Shown piece by piece: positions 1-10,600 of a stretch of DNA of 64,000 bases (the first letter of the stretch is position 1; every line of letters starts with the position of its first letter). The translations under genes were made by a program, and so were the position numbers. The DNA comes from Verrucomicrobiota bacterium (GTDB lineage Bacteria; Verrucomicrobiota; Verrucomicrobiia; Opitutales; Opitutaceae): positions 248,001 through 312,000 of the forward strand of contig JAEZGX010000012.1 of NCBI GenBank assembly GCA_023416735.1, given 5' to 3'. The notes beneath the pieces are model-generated. The model saw only the letters and a program-made list of their open reading frames with translations. It had not been told where the DNA came from and did no database searches.

Positions 1-275
1 AATACGACATCGGTCCGCACTGTCTCGCGCTCATCAGCAGTGCTCCAGACCTGTGGCCGCCCCACGCCGCCGGAACCGCCGCCGCCCTCGAAGTCGACGA
101 TCTCGATGGCTACGTCGCGAAACTCCGCGAACACGGTGTGAAGTTCGTCTGGGAAACGCAGGATAGTCCCGCCTGCCGCATGGCGGTCGTCGCCGATCCC
201 GACGGCAACTGGGTCGTCCTTCACCAGCGCAAATCCAATCATCCCGATTTCGCCAAACCCGCCTCCGAGTCCTGA
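1..275 (+). CDS. VOC (glyoxalase-fold) family protein, C-terminal part
   Basis: The gene enters from the left edge and only its last 90 or so residues are visible, read in the frame that begins at base 3. The visible part has the end of a glyoxalase/bleomycin-resistance fold: a helix-type stretch reading DDLDGYVAKLREHGVKF, then VVADPDGNWVVLHQRK, which is the usual final strand pair with the DPDGN turn of VOC proteins. The family includes dioxygenases, isomerases and many small-molecule binding proteins of unknown role; the visible part does not tell which. Its last 37 bases overlap the end of the convergent DUF72 gene. The family call is firm, the function is unknown. Confidence 0.75.
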   Translation, partial: YDIGPHCLALISSAPDLWPPHAAGTAAALEVDDLDGYVAKLREHGVKFVWETQDSPACRMAVVADPDGNWVVLHQRKSNHPDFAKPASES

Positions 276-1042
276 GCAACCGTCGTCCCCGGTAAACGCC
301 CCGCGTCGCCTTCTCCCGTTCCAATCACGCGCAGCATTCGCCTCAACGCGAGCGCGTTGGCGACAGCGTGGCCATTGCGGTCATTGTTGAAATACACCCA
401 GACCTCCTCCGCGCCGGACGCCTGTATCCGCTCCACCCAGACAGAGAGTTCTTCGCGCGAATAGTTGTGACGATACCACCGCTCGCGCCCGCTGAATCGC
501 ACATACAGCAATCGCTGCCCGGTCGGAACGGTCTCCGGTAATCGCGGTGCACTCACCGCGCAAAAACCGATCCCGCGCTCTCGCAACGCGCGAAACACCG
601 TCTCCCGCCACCAGCTCTTGTGCCGAAATTCAACGACGTTTCGATACGTCGGATCCAACTGCGTCACGATGCTCTTCAACCGCGCCGCCGTGTAGCGATA
701 GCTCGGCGGAAATTGAAAAAGAAAACACCCCATCTTTTCCGCGAGCACCGGCGCGATTTCATAAAACGACTGCACCAGCTTCTTCGTTCGCACCATCCGT
801 CGCTCGTGCGTGATGAGCTGATTCACCTTCACCGTGTAAACAAATCCCGGCGGCGCCTCGCGCTTCCATCTCCGCACCGTTGCCGGCTTGGGCCAGCGAT
901 AAAACGGCGCATTCAACTCCACGGTCCGAAACACATTCGCGTAATAGCCAAACCAGTTCTTCGTCGTCACTTCCTGCCGCGGATAGAAGACGCCCCGCCA
1001 GTGCGAGTAAAACCAACCGGAGCATCCCACCTGAATACGCAT
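239..1042 (-). CDS. DUF72 (YecE-like) family protein
   Basis: The protein has 267 residues, which is a normal length for DUF72. The start reads MRIQVGCSGWFYSHWRGVFYP, and the GCSGW..., F.tvElN.pFYR and FVYTVKVN blocks are typical of the family, which has a TIM-barrel-like fold. Later blocks, VVEFRHKSWW around residue 140 and VWVYFNNDRNGHAVANA near residue 230, are also family hallmarks. The biochemical role of DUF72 proteins is not established. The ATG has no Shine-Dalgarno sequence before it. The gene converges on the VOC gene and overlaps its 3' end. The final 35 residues after the conserved NALALR helix are a non-conserved tail. Confidence 0.9.
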   Translation of the reverse strand: MRIQVGCSGWFYSHWRGVFYPRQEVTTKNWFGYYANVFRTVELNAPFYRWPKPATVRRWKREAPPGFVYTVKVNQLITHERRMVRTKKLVQSFYEIAPVLAEKMGCFLFQFPPSYRYTAARLKSIVTQLDPTYRNVVEFRHKSWWRETVFRALRERGIGFCAVSAPRLPETVPTGQRLLYVRFSGRERWYRHNYSREELSVWVERIQASGAEEVWVYFNNDRNGHAVANALALRRMLRVIGTGEGDAGRLPGTTVAQDSEAGLAKSG

Positions 1043-1143
1043 GCTCCCTTGGACACCAACTCGCGCTCAAAGTAAGTCGCCCACTCGCTTCTCCCGCTGC
1101 GTTACTCGTTCTTGCGCCGCTGGCCCCTTTTTGCGGCCATCGC

Positions 1144-1162
1144 TCCGTATCTCCGTGGTTAA
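1144..1162 (+). repeat. Short dispersed element ending in GTGGTTAA, copy 1
   Basis: The stretch reads TCCGTATCTCCGTGGTTAA and ends 12 bases before the ATG of the next gene. Two related stretches ending in GTGGTT(A/G)A lie at 35420-35441 and 61165-61198, each also just upstream of a plus-strand start codon. Only three imperfect copies are seen, so this is a pattern rather than a proven repeat family. Confidence 0.35.
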
Positions 1163-1174
1163 TCTGATCTCACC

Positions 1175-1603
1175 ATGAAAACCACTCGCCTCGCGAACGC
1201 CTTCCAGACACGCGCCGCCCGCGCCGAGCATCCTCTCGCCTGGTTGATCGAGCCTCTTCTCAACGAGCCGACGTTCGAATTCAAAGCGTGGTTCGGCGCG
1301 CGCACCGTCACCCTCGACGGCAAACACCGCCTCGTCCTCACCACCCAGGACGAACCCTGGCAGGGCGTCCTCGTGTGCACCACCCACGAGCATCACGCTT
1401 CGCTGCTCGCCGATTTCCCGTCGCTCGTGCAGCACCCGGTCCTCGGCAAATGGCTCTATCTTTCCGAGTCATCACCGACGTTCGAACGCGACGCCCGCCG
1501 CCTCGTCCAACTCGCCCGCTCCCGCGATCCGCGCCTCGGCATCGTCCCCAACGCCCGCCGGAAACGTCCCAAGAAACGCATCCGCTTCGGCGATCCTCTT
1601 TAG
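1175..1603 (+). CDS. Hypothetical protein, 142 residues
   Basis: I do not recognise this protein with confidence. It is soluble, without signal peptide or membrane segment, and has a central strand-rich part (residues 33-70, with WFGARTVTLDGKHRLVLTT) and a very basic C-terminal tail (ARRKRPKKRIRFGDPL). The central part faintly resembles the N-terminal TfoX/YjbR type of fold, where an FG.. motif is followed by a DG turn, but the resemblance is too weak to name it. The codon use, with C favoured in third positions, matches neighbouring genes and supports real coding. The start is the first ATG after a possible repeat element; there is no Shine-Dalgarno sequence. Confidence 0.7.
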   Translation: MKTTRLANAFQTRAARAEHPLAWLIEPLLNEPTFEFKAWFGARTVTLDGKHRLVLTTQDEPWQGVLVCTTHEHHASLLADFPSLVQHPVLGKWLYLSESSPTFERDARRLVQLARSRDPRLGIVPNARRKRPKKRIRFGDPL

Positions 1604-1640
1604 GAGTAGCCGAGCCGTTCCGAGACTCTCCGGGCCTCCC

Positions 1641-1681
1641 CAAAAAAATCGCCCGCGACCGGCTTTCCGATCGCGGGCGAA
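1641..1681 (-). terminator. Intrinsic terminator of the giant surface-protein gene
   Basis: Bases 1649-1658 (TCGCCCGCGA) pair perfectly with 1671-1680 (TCGCGGGCGA) around a 12-base loop. Read on the minus strand the hairpin is followed by seven T residues (the A run at 1642-1648). It sits 20 bases after the stop codon of the minus-strand giant gene. The plus-strand side lacks a T run, so it is oriented. Confidence 0.85.
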
Positions 1682-1699
1682 TTGTTCAACCGTCCGTGC

Positions 1700-4600
1700 T
1701 TACAGTCCCGGCTCGCGCAGCGCTGCCTGCTTGTTGATCGTCAACCGATCCGCCGCGACGTCGCCGCGGATCACACTCGATCCGTTCAACACCACCGTGC
1801 CACTCGGCGCCTCCACGTTGCCATTCAAGGCCGAGTCGCCGTTCAACGTCAGCCCGCCGTTGTGGATGCGCACCGTGAGCCACGCCGGATCGTGCGTCGC
1901 CGCGTCGGCGCTGTTGAACATCACGTTCTCACGAACGTTCAACACGACCGGGCCGACAATCTTCAGCCCCGCCTTCGAGTTCAGCGTCAGCTTCTGCAGG
2001 TTGTAGACCGCCGGCGTCTCGGCCCCCGCCACGCCGAGCACGAAGGCGTTCGCGCCGTTCGCGGTGAAGTCGCCATACGTGCCCGGCGGCACCACCACAT
2101 CGCCGCCTTTGCTGTTGATCGTCAGGTTTCGCAGCGTCGAGGGATCGCCGATGCTCTGCCCCGCTTGGTTGATCGCGACATTCCGCGTGCCGCTCGGTGA
2201 AGGCGGAGCCGCCACCGTCGGGAGCGCGATCGCATCCACCTGCCGCACGACATAGCGCACCACCGTGTTCCCATTCAACGTCACACGATGCTGCGTCGGT
2301 GTCGCACTGCCGTTCGCTTCGATCACCGCCACATACGCCGCATTGCCGTTCACGGTCACGCCCGGCCGGCCCGACACGAGCAAGTCGCCGGAGATCCAAG
2401 CGCCGCCGTTCAACGTCGTTGATTCCGGCAACAGCACTTGCATCGAACCATCGATCTCGCCCGACATTGCCAGCCCGTGGCGAACCAGCGCCGTGATGCC
2501 GATTTCCAACTGCGCCGTGGCACTGCCGACGTATCCATCCTCGGTTACGGTCGCCACGACGTCGTAGATTCCCGGATACACCGGCGGCTCACTGCTGCCA
2601 TTGTAAGTTACCGTCACGTCGACATTGCCCGGATCGGTCGTCACGACCACCGGTTTCGGCAAGCCATCGTAGCGTTGCTTGAGATTGCCCAACGTCACCG
2701 GTGCCTCCGCCGGCGGAGGCACCGCGATCGTCAGCGTGAACGCCTGCGTGTCTTCATCTTCGCTGCCTTCGAACGCATCGGTGTCAGCCACGCGCACGAC
2801 AAAGCTGCTCGTGCCCGCCGCGGTTGGCGTCCCCGAAATCAGGCCGCCCGCCGAGAGGCCCAAGCCTTCCGGCAGACTTCCCGACGCGAGACTCCACACG
2901 AGTTCACCGTCGCCACCCGTCGCCGTGAGTTGCTGCGAATACAGCACACCGACTTCGCCGGCCGGCAACGCCGTCGTCGCAATCTCCGGCACCGATCCCG
3001 GGAGGAGCACTACCGTCACCACACTCGTGGCCGTGAAGCTGCCATCCTCGGTCGTCACCGTGATCGTCGCTTCGCCCGGAGCGATCGCCGTCACGAGCCC
3101 TGATTCGTCGACGGTCGCGATCGCCGCGTCGCTCGTCGTCCAGGTCACGTTGGTGTTGTTCGCATCGACCGGTTCGATCGTGGCCGCGAGCTGCTCCGTC
3201 TGTCCGACTTCGAGCGTCACCTCGTCAGGCGACACACTCACGCCGGTGACGGGCACATCCGTTCCGCCGCCGCCATCGATCGCACCGAGCGTCACCGTGC
3301 CATACGCGGCCGGATTGTTGTTCAGATTGCTGCCGAACCACGTGAGATACCGATCGCGCGCACCGGGGGTGTCGTTATCGTCGAGTTGGAAATCGATGCC
3401 GATCTTTCGCCCTTCCTCGGCGACAGTGCCGAGCGTCGCGAGCGGGACTTTGATTTCCAATACGTATCCCGAGTAGTTCTCGCCGCCGCCCGTCTTGTGC
3501 GTAAACGCAGCCTGCACGCCCGAGAGATCGAGCCCCGCAGGGTTGGGCGGGTAGACCACGGTCTGCACCTTCACCGTGCCGTCGGGTTGAGGCATGAATG
3601 CGACCTTGATGTCATTCAAGCCGTCCGAAGTGGAGTTCTTGCTATTATTACCATCGAGGAAGAGTTCGACGCTGTCGTTGTTCCATTCAGTGGCTTCGGT
3701 GGTGATCCACGCGTCGTCGGTCACATCGACCACGATGTAGAGATCACTGTTGGTGAAGGCCGCACGCCACGACGCCGAGATATTCGACGGTGCCGGCGCG
3801 GCCTCACCGGGAGCCGGTTTCGCAATCACCCCGAGCACTCCGCCGTAGCCGGAGTCGATGACGCCATCCAGTGCCGGGGCCGTGCTCGCGTAGGGAACAA
3901 TCACCTCCGCGGCCGAGTTCACCGTGACGACCGTGTGCGCCGTGAATCCGCCGCTGCTCGTTGCGGTGATGGTCGCGGTGCCCGCGCCAACGGCCCGAAT
4001 GGTCGCAGCCGATAGCGAGGTTTGAGTCACGCTTGCGATCGCGGGATTGCTCGTCGTCCACACCACACTGCCGTTGGTGGCATTAGCCGGGGCAACGGTA
4101 GCGGTGACCGCCTGCGTTTGCCCGACGTTGAGCGAGACTTGTTGGTGGCTCACCGTTACACCCGTGTCCGGAACCACGATCGGTTCGCCCACCACTTCCA
4201 TCATCCACTCGGGCACTTCATCGGTATCATCGCGGCCTTCGCGATAAGGCACGATGTTCCGTTCCTGACCCGTGGGGATGTTGTCCGCCGTCGCGCCATT
4301 GACGGCGCTTAGGCGCCAGTCTTCGCCGTCACGGATAAACGTCACCTCGTCGGTTTCGCCTCCGTGCGTGATGGTAACCACGCCGTTGTTCACCTGCACT
4401 GTTGGCGCGGCCTCGGCCTTGCCGGTCGGATACAACACCGTCAGTAACACCGCTTCTTCCGCTTGGCGCGAGAAGCGCAAGTGACGCACCGCGGCACTCG
4501 CACCTTGCGAGGTGGTGAACGGGTCGAAGCCAGCGGACACGATGTGGAGGTTGTGATACTGCCCATTGATCGTGCCGCCCGCCGGATTGACCGCGATCGT

Positions 4601-7600
4601 GTTGCTCTGGGCGGTCTGGAAGCGCGCGTCGAAGGTGAGCGCTTCGGAGCCCGCGAGGTCATCCAGCATCACGACGTATTTTCCGCGCACCATCACCACG
4701 TGACGGTTGAGCTTGGTCAGCGCCGTGTTCGCATACAGCGGTTTGATGTTCGAGGCCGCATAGTGGAAGCCCTGGCCCGAACCGAAGCGCAGGTATTCCG
4801 CGCGATTCGTGAGGGTGTCCACGCCGTTGCGCTGGCTGACGCCATTGATCGTGTAGGTCGACTGGTGCTCGCTGGGGAAGAAGTCGAGCGACGGCTCGAG
4901 GTGTATGAGCCGCTCCCAGTTTTCACCGGTCTTCGCGACCAGCACAAACGCACCGGCATCGCCACGGGTCCAGTTGGCGCCGCTGCTGTAAGCCATCCAG
5001 AGTTTGTCCGACTGGAAGATACCGTGACCCGCACCGCGGAAGAGGACGGCATCCTGGAGTTCAGGCATCGGTTGCTGGAAGGTCGTCGGAGCCCCGATGC
5101 GGCGCCAGAGGAAGTAGAACGGACTCGCGCCGCTCCAATAGAAGCGCTGGCTGCCGTTGTCGGCCGCCCACCGCATCAACTGATCGCCTCCCGGCACGAG
5201 CGAGTCCACCAGGGTCGAACGCTGGCTCGTCGGACCGCCTTCGATATTGCCGTTCGGATAGTATCCCGCCGCCCAGTCGTAATTGTGACGACTGAAGTTG
5301 GCGAAACGGTGGTCCGGGCCGAACATATAAACCGACCAGTAGCTACCCAGCTTCTCGACCGCCATCTCCTCGAGCACGGATTGATAGCCGCCGTAGAAGC
5401 GCTGCATCGCCATCGCACCTTTCAGGGCATAATCGACACCGTAGTTGTTATACGTGATGCCTTCGTGCCCGCCGCTGTCTTCGAGGACGAGCGAACGAAT
5501 GGTCGGCGGGAGGTGCTGATTGGCCAGTTCCGCCGCGCGCCGTGCATCCGCGGACTCGTAATAGAGCACCAGCGCCGCCACCGCATTGCCACCATGGCAA
5601 ACCCCGCGCCAGTTGTTCACCGGTTCAAAGGTATACCAATTCGGGTTGAGCGAGGGATCGACTGTCAGCAGATATTGGCCGATGCCCTTTTCTAGCAGCG
5701 CATTGCGGAGCGTGGACCGCTGCGTCGGCGTCATCACGTCATAGCACCAGTCGTAAACCAGCGCCGTGCCGAGAGAACGCTCCGACGACACGAGATCCGC
5801 ACCGCGGTTGAAATCGTGCCCGGTGATCCATTGGGGCAGCGCGGCCGTTGCGAGCGCCTCCTGGATCGCGCGCTGCGCATACGCCTCGTTGCCCGTTACC
5901 ACGTAGGCGAACGCCAGGATGCCGCTGTTGCCCTGCATCGATCGCGAATCCGTCGCCGGCGACGCGTTCAGCAGCGCATTCGCGCGATTGATCAAGCGCG
6001 TGCGACGTTCGGCCACTTCCGGCCCATCCATGCGCGCCCGAATCGTCGGGATGTCCTTCGCGGAGAAGAAGAGGAACGGATGCCGTCCTGGTTCCGCGGC
6101 CACCACCGTGATCGTTGACTGCGCCGTGTGTCCACCGTCGTCCGTGGTCACGGTGACGGTCGCGGTGCCGACAGCAACCGCCGTCACCAGGCCCGATTCA
6201 CTGACCGTTGCCACGGATGGATTGTCCGATTCCCACGAGACATCCTGGTTCGTCGCATTGGGCGGGGCCACGGTTGCGACGAGCTGCTGGGTCTGCCCCA
6301 CTTCCAAGGAGGTAACGGAAGGAGACACACTCACCCCGAGAGCCGGCACTTCGCCGGATGCACTGGGAACCACAAAGCGGATGTCATCATAGTGCACCGT
6401 CGCACCCGTCATCGCACCATAACCACGCAGCATCAGACGCCAGTTGGTAACGGACGATGGCGCCTGAGCCCAGCCCGTGAACGGAATCTCGATTCGCGTC
6501 CACTCCGTCGTCGCAGCCACCGCGCGATCGACGGTAAAGAGAGCGGCGTTAACCGCTCCGACGTCCAAGACTTGGAAGCGGATCGTTCCGGCCTTGCTCG
6601 AGCGATACCAGAACTCGAAGTATCCGCTGTTTGCATACGGCGTGAGGTCCGCCGGACTGGCGGTCGCACCGAGCGGATTAAAGGCCGAGGTCGACCAATC
6701 ATCCGCGTAGGTAATGCGCCAGCTGGCGGTGCCCGAACGACGGATCTCCGTGTCCAGCGCGCCAGTCACGCCACCATAGGCATGCGTGCCCGCATCCGAG
6801 AAGATCGTGAGTTCCAGCTCATTCGCCTGAGCGGCGGAAACGGTGACGGTGCTCGTCGCGGTAAAACCGCCATCCTCCGTCGTCGCCGTGATGGTCGCGG
6901 ATCCCGCGCCAATCGCGGTCACCACACCGGAACTGCTGACCGTTGCGACCGCCGCATTGCTGGTGGTCCAACTCACCGCCGGGTTAGCCGCGTTCGCCGG
7001 CGCCACGGTGGCCGTCAAGGCCGACGACTGGCCGACTTCAAGCTCGAGTGTGCTCGGAGCGACACTCACCCCCGTGACCGGAGCAGCCACGGGCTCGTCG
7101 CCAATAAATTTGATGTCGTCGTAATGCACCGTGCCGCCGCCGATGCCGCCCCAGCCACGCAGCATCAGTCGCCAGTTCGCCGAGCTGGAAGGTGCTTGGG
7201 TCCAGCCGGTGAACGGAACCTCGACGCGCGTCCATACCTCGGTTGCTACCAGCGGTATGTCCGCCTGGAAGAGATTGGCGTTAGCCGCGCCGGCATCCAA
7301 CACCCGCAACTGAACGGTGCCGGCTTTGGACGAACGATACCAGAATTCGAAGTATCCGCTGTTCGCATACGGCGTCAGGTCGGCCATCGACGACTCCGCT
7401 CCTTGCGGATGGAAAATCGAGACACTCCAATCGTCCGCGTAAGTGATGCGCCAGCTGGCGGTGCCTGAACGGAAGACCGTCGTGTCGGTCGCACCTACCG
7501 AGCCCACTCCGACGTCGGGCGTAGCCGCATCGGAATAGATCGACACTTCAACGCCCGGCTCCTCGGCGGTGGTCACCGTCACCGCACTGGTCGCGGTGAA

Positions 7601-10600
7601 GCCACCATCCTCCGTCGTCGCCGTGATCGTCGCAGCGCCTTCTGCCACCGCGGTGACCACACCGGAACTGCTCACCGTCGCGACGGCCGCATCGCTGGTC
7701 GTCCAGTTTACCGCGGTATTCGTGGCGTTCAAAGGTGCCACGGTCGCCGTCAACGCCGCCGACTCGCCCACCTCGAGTGCAAGCGTCTCCGGAGCTACGC
7801 TCACCCCCGTAACAGCCACCGCAGAAGGCGTAGTGCCAACAAAACGGATGTCGTCATAATGCACGGTCGCGCCGTTCATCCCGATCCAGCCGCGAAGCAT
7901 CAGCTTCCAGTTCGCCGTCGTCGACGGCGCCTGCGTCCAGCCCGTGAACGGAATCTCGACGCGCGTCCACTCCGTTGTCGCTTCCAATACGCGATCGGCT
8001 TGGAAAATCGTCGTATTAACAGGGACGGCGCCTCCATCCATCACCTGGAAACGCATGGTCCCGGCCTTCGAGGAACGATACCAGAACTCGAAGTATCCGC
8101 TATTCGCATACGGCGTCAGGTCGGACATTTTTAGCGTCGCTCCCTGTGGATTGAACGCCGACGTCGCCGAATCGGCGTTGTAAGTGATGCGCCAACTCGC
8201 CGTGCCGGAGCGAAAAATCTCCGTATCCAGCGCACCAGTCACACCGCCGAAATCGTGCGCCCCCGCATCCGCAAAAATCATCACGGACAGCTCACCCGAG
8301 GTTCCGGCCACGGTCACCGTGCTGCTCGCCGTGAAGTTCCCGTCCAACGTCGTTGCGGTGATCGTCGCGGAACCCGCGCTGATCGCCGTCACGAGACCGT
8401 TCTGGTCGACGGACGCCACCGTCGGAGCGCTGCTCGACCAGGAGATCACTTGGTTGGTCGCATTCGCCGGCGCCACCGTCGCAGTCAACGCCGCGGTTTC
8501 GCCGATCTCCAACGATGCACTCGACGGCGCAACCGAAACGCCGGTCACCGGGACGCTCGGCTCACCGATCGGCGTCACCGCGAAGTTCGTCACCGAGATC
8601 CAACCGCCAACCGGCGCATCCACTTTAACCGAGAGGTTGTTGAGCGCCGCGACCGAAGCCTGCTCGGTGCGGAAGTTGAAGTTGTCCGCCAGGAGTTGCT
8701 CCTCACCTCCATCGATGGAGACATACACCGAGTATTTCTTGGCGGGAATATCCACCACCAAACGATACCCGAGCTTCATGCCCGCTTCGTAATGAATCGC
8801 GGGAGCCGTGTAGGTGTAGGCTCCGCCATCGCGGGCATTGAGATAGCCGTCCGCCGAGAAGCTCACGATCGCCGCCATCTGGGCGTATGCACTCGCCGGC
8901 CCAAACGAGAGACCGATGGGCGCGTTGATCGGCTTGGTCGGGACATACACGTCGAACGTCGCTTCAAACTGACCCGCTTGAGCGGCGAAGCTTTGATTGT
9001 AGAAGGTCGCCCCTTGATAGCCGGTCACCGAACCAGACGGGTTAACCACCAAGGTATACGTAATGGTGTCCTCGTCCGCAGCGCCGACCACGTCGTCGCT
9101 ATCCGCGACGCTCACGGTAAACTCGTATTCACCCGTCACGGTCGCCGTGCCGGAGATGACGCCTTCTGAAGACAGGTTGAAGCCCGCGGGCAATGCGCCT
9201 GAGGTCAGCGTCCACGTCAACGCGCCATTGCCGTCAACCGCGGTCAAAGCCCGAGAATAGCTTTCGCCCACAATTGCAGCCGGCACGTTCGCTGCCGTGA
9301 TCCGTGGCACCGAGTTCGGCTCCGCCCCAATTTCCAACGTGAACGTTCTTTCCGCCGCATCACTGCCGCCGATCGCGCCATCCGAATCCTCGAGATTCAC
9401 CGTGAATGTGAACGAACCACTCGTGGTCGGCTTGCCGACGATCTGGCCGTTCGAGCGAAGTTCCAAACCCTCCGGCAAATTTCCGGAAGCAAGCGCCCAG
9501 TAGAGGCGACCATTGCCACCCTCACCTTCGAGTGTGACCCAGTAAGGTTCGCCATAACCGCCGCCCCGAAGCGCAGTCGTCACGATCGCCGGCGCAACAT
9601 CCGGCGTAGTCGGAGGAGACTCGAACGCACCTAGAGAGATCCCGCCGCTCGGCCAACGCGGTTGGCGTTCAAAGTCAGCGAGCAACGAGACCGGATAACC
9701 CGCCCCAATCGCTTCGCTGCCGCTCACCAGATCGAAATGATGCGCCGCTGTCGGATCTGCGACCACCCAGCCGGGCGTCTCGGTGATCACATTGTTCGAC
9801 TGCACCAGATTCGTGCCACCGCCGCTGATCAGCGTCTTACTGGAACCCAGCGCGCGGCCGAAGTTGTTGCGAACCGTCGTATTGACCGCACTCGCCACCA
9901 CGCTGGCCAAGGTGAAGGACTGTGTGTTTCCGCTGTAGCCGCTGTTGTTGTAAGCGTAATTGTCCGTCGGCACCGGTTCGATGCCGCGTCGATCAAACAT
10001 CACGATGGTGCCGCTTCCGGACGCACCCGTCATGATGACCGTGTTGTTACGCACCGTCGTCGACGACGCCGCCATGTGGAAAGCGATGTTGTTGTCGCCT
10101 CCGAAGACGGCCTCGTTGCGTTCGACGATGATGTCCTGGGTGACTTCCGCGCTGGTGGCGTTTTGCGGGCCGACGGAAACGAGCCAATCGCCCAAGCGGG
10201 AGGAGAAATAGTTGTCCGAGATCGTGACAAACTTGGTCTGGTTTTCACCGGGCGGCACCCACTGGCCGGGCACGTCCTCCGTGGCGCCGCCGTGCATCTT
10301 GATCAGATGCTTCGTGAGACGCGCGTTCGTGAGTTCGTTGTGCGCGACAATGAAGCGCTGGGCAAACGGCACGCGCAAGATGTGCTCACCCCGCTCCGCA
10401 TTATTCCAAATATTGCCCATGAAAAGGGAGCGCGCCATGCCGGCGTAGGCGATGTGCCGACCATTAAATTCGCCCCCGTCGCCAACGACCTTTTCATACT
10501 TCGTTTCGACCACGGCAACGCCCTCCCACAGCTGGTGTCCGGGACGATTGTCGTTGTTGTAGTAGCGAAGGATGGGCGGAGAAAGATTGAGAAACACACC

